In this document: piece by piece, positions 47,501 through 54,858 of the stretch
Numbering within the stretch: position 1 is the first letter of the stretch
How the letters are laid out: every line of letters begins with the position of its first letter
NCBI GenBank assembly: GCA_018267915.1
Contig: JAFDXN010000025.1
Span: 248,001 to 312,000, forward strand
DNA length: 64,000 nt
Reading direction: 5' to 3'
DNA from: Bacteroidota bacterium
GTDB lineage: Bacteria > Bacteroidota > Bacteroidia > Chitinophagales > Chitinophagaceae
Notes under the pieces: model-generated
Seen by the model: only the letters and a program-made list of their open reading frames with translations
Databases searched by the model: none
Told to the model about the DNA's origin: nothing
Translations under genes and position numbers: made by a program

Positions 47501-49121
47501 TGGCAGTATAGGTAACGCTGGTGCCCGTACATATCACATTACCTGGGTTGGCTGTTATGTTTATGGTCGGCGCCAGGTTGTTCGACACGGTCATTGTAAT
47601 AGTATTGCTGACCTGAGTTCCGTTTACGGTACATGGTGCATTACCCGTTACGGTACATGTCACCTGGTCCCCGGTAAGCAGGGTGGTTGTAGTATACGTC
47701 GGAGAATTACCGCCTACAGGGAAGCCGTTTACCTTCCATACATATACAGGCGTTGGGCCGCCGTTGGTTATAGCAGCGGTGAAAGTCACCGACTGTCCCA
47801 CGCATACCGTATTACCGGGGTTCGCAGTAATGCTGATGGTCGGCGTCACATTCGGGTTCACCGTCATAGTTATTGTATTGCTCGTCGCAGTGGTCGGTGT
47901 GACGCATGGCGCATTACTGGTGATCACGCATGTTACCTGGTCGCCATTATTGAGCGTACTGCTGCTGTAGGTTGCAGTCGTAGCCACGTTCACATTATTC
48001 ACCTTCCATTGGTAGGTTGGCGAGGGGCCACCATTAGTTATGGCAGCAGAGAACGTCACATTCGTACCCGCGCATATATTATTACCTGGGTTTGCCGAGA
48101 TCACTACTGACGGGACCAGTTGCGGATTTATCGTTAAATCAGTTCCATTATCGACCCCGGTAAAAGATGGATTGCTCGATACTATTCTGATACGGTAACC
48201 TGTACCTCCCGCCTGGGCCACCGGTATTACACACGCTATCGCGCCACTTGTCGCAGTACTTGTTAGTGTACCGATGGTCGTCGGACTCGCAAATGAACCG
48301 GTTGCATTACTAAGTTGTACGGTAAATACATTCCCGGCAGCAAACGTAAGCCCTACGGATGTGTAGTTAACGGTTATTGAAGCGCCTGCGCACCATGGCG
48401 ATCCTGTAACACTTGGAGTGATACCCGTAAGTGGGAATGTTTTTACGTAAGAAAGGATGTTATACCACAGGTTATAGCCCTGGGGGTTGGAAGGTGTCCA
48501 GAACTGAGGTTGCGTACAGCCTCCGAAGAATACGATACCGGCGCCCCATGTCTTATAGCACAATACCACCAGGGAGTTAGCTGGGTTGTACAACAAGGTG
48601 GTCAGCCCCGAACCTGTTATTGTTCCATGACCGAAATAGTTCCCCGAATAGGATGTCGCTGTCGGCGTATAAGGCCCGGTGAATATTTGGTTGGTAGGCA
48701 CAGAAGTGGTCACACTAGGCGAAAAGCTCTGATAGTTCAGTGTTGTACCCGAAAAGCCCCAGTTTTGGCTCGTTCCATAGTTCGGTGCTGCATTCATAAA
48801 AAGTCGCCCACCGTTACTTACCCAGTTTTGTATCGTGGTAATATTGGCATTTATGAAGTTTGGCATATTCGAATTGCCATCACTTCCCTCGAGGAACACC
48901 ACGTTCGTCGATGCCTGGAAGATTGTGGCCGCGGGGGTCGATGTATTACCCTGCGTCCAGTTACCGGCGCCGAATACATTGTTCATTGCAGTCACATTCG
49001 TCGTGGAACCCCACGGATTCACATCCTGTATGTACCAGTTTCCGGCGAAAGAATCGATCGCAATCAATATGCACGTTAGAAGGGGGAATAACTTTAAATA
49101 AGAGAATACATTTCTTTTCAT
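44595..49121 (-). CDS. Giant T9SS-secreted protein D: amidotransferase-like head and ten Ig-like repeats
   Basis: 1508 residues; signal peptide ends near DSFAG. The head (about 27-245) differs from A-C: VVFLEGSDGNSNMPNF, NWVSNGGRLFMNAAPNYG, GHGTITG, LVVLCYKTWGAGIVFFGGC and NLWYNILSYV follow the order of class I amidotransferase-like (ThuA-like) folds, without a clear catalytic Cys-His pair. Then come the shared module (FTVQLSNATGSFASP), ten repeats (about 333-1240), the post-repeat module (YTDCDLMVS, PYLTRHFDITP) and a type A sorting domain. It is the first gene of the row; its upstream gap of more than 600 bp should hold the promoter for D and C. Confidence 0.85.
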   Translation of the reverse strand: MKRNVFSYLKLFPLLTCILIAIDSFAGNWYIQDVNPWGSTTNVTAMNNVFGAGNWTQGNTSTPAATIFQASTNVVFLEGSDGNSNMPNFINANITTIQNWVSNGGRLFMNAAPNYGTSQNWGFSGTTLNYQSFSPSVTTSVPTNQIFTGPYTPTATSYSGNYFGHGTITGSGLTTLLYNPANSLVVLCYKTWGAGIVFFGGCTQPQFWTPSNPQGYNLWYNILSYVKTFPLTGITPSVTGSPWCAGASITVNYTSVGLTFAAGNVFTVQLSNATGSFASPTTIGTLTSTATSGAIACVIPVAQAGGTGYRIRIVSSNPSFTGVDNGTDLTINPQLVPSVVISANPGNNICAGTNVTFSAAITNGGPSPTYQWKVNNVNVATTATYSSSTLNNGDQVTCVITSNAPCVTPTTATSNTITMTVNPNVTPTISITANPGNTVCVGQSVTFTAAITNGGPTPVYVWKVNGFPVGGNSPTYTTTTLLTGDQVTCTVTGNAPCTVNGTQVSNTITMTVSNNLAPTINITANPGNVICTGTSVTYTATITNGGPTPIYVWKLNNVVVGGNSPTYTVTPGNGDVITCTLTSSSTCANPTTVTSNSITMVITTNVTPAVSISVSPGTTICAGTSVTFNATATNGGPTPTYVWKVNNGVVGSNSPSYTSTTLANGDVVTCTMTSSNGCAIPATVTSNSITMTVNPIAVPTNIISANPGNVICAGTSVTFLSTITNGGPTPVYLWKLNGNPVGGNSPTYTNNTLVGGDLVTCQVTSNATCATPATVISNTITMVVNPIPVPSVSVAVSPSSTICAGDQATFTATPTNGGPTPSYQWYLNGNPTGFNSPTYQSTSLVNGDIVNVVITSNALCVSPTTATSNNITMTVNPTLVPSVSISANPGNVVCSNVPVTFTATATNPGPTPIYQWSVNYAIVGNNSPTYTSASLNNTDVVSCTMISNATCASPIVTTSNAITMSITYINTPTVSVTTSPGTTICDGTPVTFTANTAYPGPTPTYVWKKNNNVVGGNTATYTDPALANGDILTCTMTSSDICVAPVTVTSSNVQMTVNAITVPGISVTSTAPGDSICLGQAVTFNASQVNGGPSPAYHWKKNGYPVGSNVPTYSDISLQNNDQITCELVSNNLCPVPATVTSAAHTMKVTPTTTPNVSVTVTPGTIICTGSPMTYVASATGAGGSPIYKWFKNANPVGGNSPTYTDQLINDGDDISCVVLTSSICTTAPTDTSNHSIMSWFNSGYLAGTMGLTETNHVQVVNTTGKINYTDCDLMVSIVQSGANPVSGRTTFKVTLDSTVKRYKNQPYLTRHFDITPDSNAANATATVTLYAYQSEFDAYNAVAGPAGYPLLPNYATDNGNIRITAFHGTGTKPGNYTGAEELIVPASVTWDTAGNWWVMSFPVTGFSGYYIHTGGNFPLAVSNVNANDDFLMEAFPNPVQDKISVRIEGTMAAHSTLVVTDLAGRVIISTDLDNNKALIDMSSLASGMYLLRYNDDKRSETIKITKQ
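45400..48126 (-). repeat. Ten Ig-like repeats in gene D
   Basis: Ten in-frame units of about 270 bp. Repeat 3 is slightly shorter (missing residues near the TVTPGNGD stretch). Confidence 0.9.
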
Positions 49122-49755
49122 AACCGTATGATTATTGAGCGAGCATTACAAAATGTTAAAGTTTTACGAAAATACCGAAAGTTGCTATATATACAATGCC
49201 TTCTTAACTTTTTTTTAAAACTGGTTACAAAACATTCATAATCAGTTATTTAAGTTCTTCTTTCTCTCAATTTATTACGTTTTTGCGCCCAATATTTCTG
49301 CTTTTCCCCTTTTTTATATATAGCCATCGGTTAAATCATCCTCGCATTTCCCGCTTTTAATTCAAAGTTAAACCCGCTCACAATTTTGCTCCGCGTAAAA
49401 AATTTTTCATCCCCACCCAAGATTTTAACAAGTCGTTACGTCATATTATCAGAAGCATGCTAAAAACGGTTTTTTACAGGGCCCGTAACAAAACCTTAAA
49501 CAAACAAAATCTTCGAGTGATGAAAAACAGGAAAATGTATTTATACCGTATCAACAGCAAAGCGGGGCCCGTATTAAATACAGCCTCTGGCAAGAGCATG
49601 AGGTTGCAAAAGCCTCTAAAGCTGCTTTTCTATACCATTAGGAAACCGCGACTTGTGTAAAGCCAGTCATTGAATGCTATTAGGCCCCATTCTATGAAAA
49701 AAATGTGTATCTTACTATAACCCTTCCGGACCAAAACGCTTTTAGAAACTCATTT
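49122..49755. other. AT-rich divergent intergenic region
   Basis: 634 bp between gene D (minus) and the sigma factor gene (plus). It is AT-rich with several T and A runs (for example near 49205 and 49395). I see no RNA gene or supported ORF; a 67-codon ORF at 49457-49660 has a basic composition and no features. Confidence 0.5.
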
Positions 49756-50334
49756 ATGCCCTTATATTCTGAACAGGAAATTATTGAAGGGTGCCGCAAA
49801 AGCGATCGCACATTCCAGGAACATCTGTACAAAGAGTATTACAGCATGTTCCTCAAGGTCTGTGCAAGGTACGCAAGGGATATGCAGGATGCCGAACAAC
49901 TGCTGAACGATGGGTTTCTAAAGGTTTTCCTCAATATCAGCAGCTATAAGAATAAGGGATCATTCGCGGGATGGATGAGACGCATAATGGTCAATACATG
50001 CCTGGATCATCTCCGCAGCAACTATCTGAAAGACACAATGATCATGCATGTCAACGCCATGCCCGTGTCTAACAAAACATCAGTCAACAACTCCGGCCTC
50101 GAGAATATTGAGTTTAAAGAGCTGCTCGGGTTGATACAGTCCCTCCCGGTTATGACACGCACCGTTTTCAACCTGTTCGTGTTCGAGGGCTTCAACCATA
50201 AAGAAATTTCAAAACAACTGGAAATAAGCGAAAAGACATCCCATTGGCATGTGCATCAGGCCAGGGAGGTGTTACAGAAAAAATTAAAAAAAAATGAATC
50301 GCAAAAAGTGATGTATGAAAGCAAACGAATTTGA
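49756..50334 (+). CDS. ECF-type RNA polymerase sigma factor
   Basis: From ATG 49756 it has 192 residues; an upstream GTG at 49705 would add 17 residues with no sigma features. Region 2 runs through YYSMFLKVCARYARD, DAEQLLNDGFLKVF and SFAGWMRRIMVNTCLDHLR. Region 4 has LPVMTRTVFNLFVFEGFNHKEISKQL and the helix ISEKTSHWHVHQAREVL. Both are typical for ECF factors. It directs transcription of an envelope-related regulon in such pairs. The next gene overlaps by 20 bp and is its probable regulator or target. Confidence 0.92.
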   Translation: MPLYSEQEIIEGCRKSDRTFQEHLYKEYYSMFLKVCARYARDMQDAEQLLNDGFLKVFLNISSYKNKGSFAGWMRRIMVNTCLDHLRSNYLKDTMIMHVNAMPVSNKTSVNNSGLENIEFKELLGLIQSLPVMTRTVFNLFVFEGFNHKEISKQLEISEKTSHWHVHQAREVLQKKLKKNESQKVMYESKRI

Positions 50335-51535
50335 TAAAGCAATACGCCGCGCCTACGAGCAAGGTAGCTTCGAGTACCAGCCCTCCCAGTGGGAGCGCAT
50401 GGCGCAGCAGCTCACAGAGGCCGAGGGTAGAAAAAGGAAAAGCCTGGCATGGCTGCCTTTCCTCAGCTATGCCGCATCTGTTGTTTTCATGGTGAGCGTA
50501 GGCGCCTTCCTCATGCGCGACAGTATTACTAGGAATACCCGTGTATCGGGCGAAGCAGCCTCCGATCGGAATATAGTGCTTGTACAACCCGAAGTGAAAC
50601 AGGATGCCTTGCCGCAGGCTGGTACCAACGCTCAGCGACCTGCACTGCGGTTCCCCACCCCGAAGGCGCCTACAGCGCAACCCTCTCTTATCCCGCAGGC
50701 TCAGGCTCCCTTATTGGCAGTTGCCGTGCCTCAATACGACGAAAAGCTTTACAGCAACGCAGATATAGTGACCCCGAATGCACCCCGCACTACATTTAAA
50801 GCACCAAAGTATATCGACTTTACAAGCCCCATTTACGAACCAATGGAGCGCGAGCATACCGGCAAGACCATTATCAGTGTATCAGGTGGCCTCAACTATG
50901 GTGCTACCAACAGCGGTTATTCCCTCGGCTTCACTGCATTTCGCAAACTTGGCGAGAATATTTTCGTTGAGGGTGACTTTGCATTCGTGAACAATCTCAG
51001 CGGCAAAAGAACCGAACTGGCTACTGAAAATGCCTATGCCCTGGCTGCAAATGCCACCGCGCAAAGCGCAAGTCCTACGCTCGGCGGTGGTGCCGCAAAA
51101 CCCGCCGCTACCACGCATGGCACCGCTGCACGCCCCTCTGCCGCTACCGACCACACTGATAATAATGTGACAGCCCCATCTCCGGTTGTGCCTGTTCCCG
51201 TACGCGGCAGCCACTATAATATGTATTATGCACAGGTTACACCTACAGTAGGTTACAATGTGTTTAAAAACCTCGCACTTTCAGGTGGTGCTGACGTTCA
51301 GCGCCTCCTTCAGAACGATCAGCTCATGACAGTTAGTGAAAATGTAGTTGACGCCAAACTCATACCCAACTACGACTTCGGTTTCGTAGGCAAGACAGAG
51401 TACGCTATCTCAAAGCAGCTTAAAGCCACCGTTTACTATAGGCACGGCCTCAATAACGCCATTAGTGGTAGCGATAAATATATAGATCGCAATTACCTCC
51501 AGCTACAACTCAAATTCTCCATACTGAACAGGTAG
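50315..51535 (+). CDS. Membrane-anchored protein with anti-sigma-like N-terminus and beta-barrel-like C-terminus
   Basis: 406 residues. Residues 1-43 are cytoplasmic and charged (FDKAIRRAYEQGSFEYQPSQWERM), followed by one membrane helix at about 44-64 (WLPFLSYAASVVFMVSVGAFLM). A Pro/Gln/Ala-rich linker follows to about 160, then strands such as TISVSGGLNYGATNSGYSLGF, FVEGDFAFVNN and LQLQLKFSILN as in outer-membrane barrels, interrupted by an Ala/Thr-rich insert. It overlaps the sigma gene by 20 bp. An anti-sigma role of the N-terminus is inferred from position and topology. How one chain could span both membranes is unclear. Confidence 0.6.
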   Translation: MKANEFDKAIRRAYEQGSFEYQPSQWERMAQQLTEAEGRKRKSLAWLPFLSYAASVVFMVSVGAFLMRDSITRNTRVSGEAASDRNIVLVQPEVKQDALPQAGTNAQRPALRFPTPKAPTAQPSLIPQAQAPLLAVAVPQYDEKLYSNADIVTPNAPRTTFKAPKYIDFTSPIYEPMEREHTGKTIISVSGGLNYGATNSGYSLGFTAFRKLGENIFVEGDFAFVNNLSGKRTELATENAYALAANATAQSASPTLGGGAAKPAATTHGTAARPSAATDHTDNNVTAPSPVVPVPVRGSHYNMYYAQVTPTVGYNVFKNLALSGGADVQRLLQNDQLMTVSENVVDAKLIPNYDFGFVGKTEYAISKQLKATVYYRHGLNNAISGSDKYIDRNYLQLQLKFSILNR

Positions 51536-51550
51536 TAATACTGATCAAAA

Positions 51551-51588
51551 ATAAAAACAGGCGCCCCGAAAGTGACGCCTGTTTTTAT
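51551..51588. terminator. Bidirectional terminator
   Basis: 13-bp inverted repeat ATAAAAACAGGCG with its complement, loop of 12 nt, between the convergent genes ending at 51535 and 51601. Confidence 0.85.
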
Positions 51589-51600
51589 TTGGTAAGTCTT

Positions 51601-52278
51601 CTACGCGGTAGCTTCTACGCTAAGGCTCGCATTCAGGCGCTCCCAGCGTTCAGCCGGCAGTTCAGCCTGCGCTGTGGCCAGTACTATATTTACCAGGTGC
51701 TCCGGCGCGCCGCTCACCACATTCTTTACAAACATACCTATCTCCATATCATTGCAGCTCTTCATCATCCACTTTAGGTTATCTACTGCCTTATCAGGCG
51801 CCACGCTGGCTGCTATTTTTTGATTGAGGCTCCCTATCTCTGCATCCGTATATTTGCCCCACAGTGTTTCGTTCAGCACAGTCTCCTCTTGCACCATATG
51901 CTTCAGGTTAAAGGCTATGAACTCATTAAATGCATAGAATACCTTGTTCCCGGCCAACATACGCTCCATTACATTCGCAGCATTTTTATACGCATCAATA
52001 CCCTCTTTAATGTCGCTTGCCAGTTGCCTGTCGGTCACATGCTCTGCCTCAAATTGCTGCGCAAGCTCGGGGTTCACATCCGTGATGCCCGAAAGTATAT
52101 GGTTGTCCTCGTGATCCGCATGGTCATCAAAAAGTTCAACGATCCTTTCAGCAGCGGCAAAGGCCGGCAAAGTACTTTCAGGGTCTGCGAAATTGGCTTG
52201 TTGCATTTTTTGCGCGGTGTCATAAAGCATTGCCCTGAGTGCCTTATGTATCATGGCGAATCCGTTAAAGCGAAGCAT
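51601..52278 (-). CDS. Hemerythrin-like HHE-domain protein
   Basis: The start at 52278 (MLRFNGFAM) gives 225 residues; the open frame extends to 52380 but that part runs into the promoter region of the divergent gene and is basic without features. Candidate di-iron ligands are His11, His53, His56, Glu57, His60, His80 and a later KHMVQEE, spaced over four helices as in HHE domains. Cytoplasmic. Such proteins bind O2 or NO or take part in iron handling. It is divergent from a T9SS cargo gene; a TATTTTTG box lies 19-26 bp before the chosen start. Confidence 0.72.
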   Translation of the reverse strand: MLRFNGFAMIHKALRAMLYDTAQKMQQANFADPESTLPAFAAAERIVELFDDHADHEDNHILSGITDVNPELAQQFEAEHVTDRQLASDIKEGIDAYKNAANVMERMLAGNKVFYAFNEFIAFNLKHMVQEETVLNETLWGKYTDAEIGSLNQKIAASVAPDKAVDNLKWMMKSCNDMEIGMFVKNVVSGAPEHLVNIVLATAQAELPAERWERLNASLSVEATA

Positions 52279-52296
52279 GGTGATTACATTTTGGCT

Positions 52297-52304
52297 CAAA
52301 AATA
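52297..52304 (-). promoter_or_regulatory. Candidate -7 box of the hemerythrin gene
   Basis: TATTTTTG on the minus strand, an exact TANNTTTG match, 18 bp before the preferred start. No good TTTG partner at 19-21 nt. Confidence 0.35.
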
Positions 52305-52391
52305 CTTTTCTTTTCTTAACATTTCCCTTAGTAACAATTACACAACCCTTACCGCTTTTTACCGTACTTTTAGCCCCCAAATATCATTTGA

Positions 52392-53408
52392 ATGAAGAAT
52401 TTTATACTGCCTTTGCTGTTCACCGCCTGCTCTGTCACCGCTTTCGCACAAGCCGCTAAACCCACGGCAGCCGGCGACACGCTCTATTACTACAATAACA
52501 CCTACGCAGCACTTATTGATTCTTCAGTTGCATTCCCGTCCAACACCGGCTATCTCCTCGGCACCAATAGCTATGGGGATAGTGCCTTCGCGGAGATGTT
52601 CGATTTCACCGGGGGCAATGATACTGCCGTGTCCGTTATGGGCCTCATTAGCTACTGGTCAGGCAATGTCAGCGCAGCCACTGGTGACTCGCTTACATTC
52701 CGCATCTGGGGTATCGACACCACTTCATACCAGCTCGATACTAACGTATACGTAGCAAATTTCCCCGGCGGCTCGCTGGGCAGTAAAAAAGTAGCCCTTA
52801 CAGCTTTGAACATTGCCGGCAATCAGCCCATCACCACCTGGTTCGATGCTCCTGTCACCGGTATCAACGGCAACTTCTACGCAGGCTACAGTTACAGCTA
52901 CGATCCCGATTCGATCACGGGCCGCAGCATTGGCCTGCACTCCACCGATACCGGCAAGGGCCAGCACCTCAACCATTACCAGCTTCGCGCAAATGGTGAC
53001 ACTGTCTTCACCCCCCGCAACGCGATCCTCGAATCAAACGGCTACTGGTACGACCTCAATAAAGACCTCGGCAAGAAGATCAACCTTTCCATTATTCCCA
53101 TTTACCACCTGCAGCACACCACGGGTGTCGGCACTGTAAGCAACCAGGGCCTCAGCCTCCTTGGCAATTACCCCAACCCCGCCACGGAAAGCACAAACAT
53201 CCGCTTCTCCCTTGCACGATCATCTGACGTCACAGTTCAGCTGATGAACGCAACGGGCAAACTGCTGAATACTTTCAACGAGTCCGGACTCACACCCGGC
53301 GAGCATTCCATTGCCCTGCCGCTAACAGGCTACCCGTCAGGCAATTACATCTACATCCTGCATACAGGCGCCGGCACTATGGCTGCTGCCTTCAGCATCA
53401 GTAAGTAG
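52392..53408 (+). CDS. T9SS-secreted protein of unknown function
   Basis: 338 residues; signal peptide ends at AFAQ (about 20). The central 230 residues are beta-rich (YYYNNTYAALIDSS, TGYLLGTNSYGDSAFAEMF) with no recognised domain. The last 80 residues are a type A sorting domain (LLGNYPNPATESTNIRF, then SGNYIYILHTG). It is secreted through the T9SS and released or attached to the surface. The next gene is another T9SS cargo gene 104 bp away in the same direction. Confidence 0.8.
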   Translation: MKNFILPLLFTACSVTAFAQAAKPTAAGDTLYYYNNTYAALIDSSVAFPSNTGYLLGTNSYGDSAFAEMFDFTGGNDTAVSVMGLISYWSGNVSAATGDSLTFRIWGIDTTSYQLDTNVYVANFPGGSLGSKKVALTALNIAGNQPITTWFDAPVTGINGNFYAGYSYSYDPDSITGRSIGLHSTDTGKGQHLNHYQLRANGDTVFTPRNAILESNGYWYDLNKDLGKKINLSIIPIYHLQHTTGVGTVSNQGLSLLGNYPNPATESTNIRFSLARSSDVTVQLMNATGKLLNTFNESGLTPGEHSIALPLTGYPSGNYIYILHTGAGTMAAAFSISK

Positions 53409-53512
53409 TAACACCCGGTTCATATTATTCAGCGGCCATTTTACCATTCGGGAAAATGGCCGCTTTGCTATTGTTTAGCTCAATATTTCTGTACTTTTAC
53501 AAAAAATATACT

Positions 53513-54445
53513 ATGAAGAAACTGCTACTTTTTATTTTTATTCTAGGTGCTTCAGCTTCTTTACAAGCACAGTCGGCTTACAAATATTATTTCCGCAACA
53601 ACCTGCACGAAGCCAACCTCGGCCCCGGCCTGGTCTCCAGCTGCGCTGATAGTTTTATGACAGATACTTTTGCGGCCTATGCATTGACAAGGCCGGTTTA
53701 TCGCTTCCAGCATGGCTGCGGGCTCAACTTCACCGATGTGGCCAACTTCATCTCAACCGGCTCTTATACCATCGAGATGTACGTGGCCCTCGATACCGTT
53801 ACCAGCTACAGGAAAATGGTCGACTTCAAAAACCTCACCGACGATGGCGGCCTGTATATGCTCGATAGTTCACTCGATTTCTTCAGCGTATACAATACCT
53901 CCACACCTGTGTACCCCGACGGCAAATACATGCTTACCGCCATGAGCCGCAATGGTGCCAACCAGCGCGTTCGTTTCTTCGCCAACGGCACTTTCGTAGG
54001 CAGCTTCACTGATGCCGGCGGCAATGCAGTGTATGATGTCAACAAAATGCTCCGCTTCTTCCAGGACGATTCTACCACTTCTATGAACGAACAGTCGGGC
54101 GGCAGGATAGCTTACCTGGCCATCTACAACGGTGAGCGCGATTCACTGGCCCTCCACAACGATTACGATTCACTGGGTATGATCCTCTCCACTACAGGTG
54201 TAAAGGAGCTTTCTTATAAGAACAATATCCAGCTGTGGCCTAACCCCACAAGCAATACGCTCAACATCGCGTCAACCGCTGCGTACCCCTATATCGTTAC
54301 AGATCTTACCGGTCGCGCCCTGCTGACAGGCAACCTGCAGAAAGGTACTAACACGATCAATGTCGGTTCTTTGACCGAAGGCCTGTATTTCGTTAAGCTG
54401 CTGAGCAATGATGAAAGTGGGGTTTACAAGTTTGTAAAACATTAG
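53513..54445 (+). CDS. T9SS-secreted LamG-like protein
   Basis: The ATG at 53513 gives 310 residues with signal peptide MKKLLLFIFILGASASLQAQ; the 19-residue extension upstream is not a signal and overlaps the promoter. Residues about 60-235 look like a LamG/concanavalin-like jelly roll (YTIEMYVALDTVTSYRKMVDF, DGKYMLTAMSRNGANQRVRFFANG). The C-terminus is a type A sorting domain (LWPNPTSNTLN, EGLYFVKLLSND). A role in carbohydrate or matrix binding is plausible. A terminator follows. Confidence 0.8.
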   Translation: MKKLLLFIFILGASASLQAQSAYKYYFRNNLHEANLGPGLVSSCADSFMTDTFAAYALTRPVYRFQHGCGLNFTDVANFISTGSYTIEMYVALDTVTSYRKMVDFKNLTDDGGLYMLDSSLDFFSVYNTSTPVYPDGKYMLTAMSRNGANQRVRFFANGTFVGSFTDAGGNAVYDVNKMLRFFQDDSTTSMNEQSGGRIAYLAIYNGERDSLALHNDYDSLGMILSTTGVKELSYKNNIQLWPNPTSNTLNIASTAAYPYIVTDLTGRALLTGNLQKGTNTINVGSLTEGLYFVKLLSNDESGVYKFVKH

Positions 54446-54465
54446 TATCGATATTCATTCAGATT

Positions 54466-54497
54466 GAAAGGCTGCAATGTGCAGCCTTTCTTTTTTT
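54466..54497 (+). terminator. Terminator of the LamG-like gene
   Basis: Stem GAAAGGCTGCA with its complement around ATG, followed by a run of seven T. Confidence 0.9.
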
Positions 54498-54599
54498 CAG
54501 CATAGGTGTAAAAACACAATGCCGCATTTTATCGTCATCCTTGGAGCACAAACCTAAGCCTGCATCTCAAAGATTCTATGCCCCTCGTAGCGTGATTCT

Positions 54600-54737
54600 T
54601 TACCTGTAGTAGCCGTGGCGGTAACCATGATGGTGATGGTAGTAATAGTGATGCGGGTAAAATCCCGGACCATATACTTCACATGAGCTAAGTCCTATCG
54701 TCAACATCAATACCGCTGCTATTATTATCTTTTTCAT
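54600..54737 (-). CDS. 45-residue His/Tyr-rich lipoprotein
   Basis: A short frame beginning MKKIIIAAVLMLTIGLSSC is a clean lipoprotein signal with LSSC lipobox, so the mature part starts at Cys19. The remaining 27 residues contain eight His and eight Tyr plus several Gly and Arg (YPHHYYYHHHHGYRHG). No family is recognised. His-rich short lipoproteins may bind metals, but this is inference. It lies between the LamG-like gene terminator and the C25 protease gene, 121 bp downstream of the latter, and could be on its transcript. Confidence 0.6.
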   Translation of the reverse strand: MKKIIIAAVLMLTIGLSSCEVYGPGFYPHHYYYHHHHGYRHGYYR

Positions 54738-54858
54738 AGCCTTTCTATTGGTTCAATACCTATGGCACAAAGGCCGCGCCCCGGCACCTTAAAGGAATGA
54801 TAAAAACAGGCATGAAACCGTTAGTCCACCACATTGTCGCATTCCATCACATTGATCT

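Noticed and set aside
28644..49121. CRISPR or simple tandem DNA array
   Set aside because: The periodicity of about 273 bp is in-frame protein repeats with diverged DNA, not short identical repeats with spacers.
49457..49660. 67-codon frame in the gap before the sigma factor
   Set aside because: Basic, low-complexity composition without signal, helix or domain, in an AT-rich promoter region. Not supported as a gene.
51601..52380. Longer start for the hemerythrin gene at 52380
   Set aside because: The extra 34 residues are basic without features and would run to within 11 bp of the divergent gene start; a TANNTTTG box lies inside this part.
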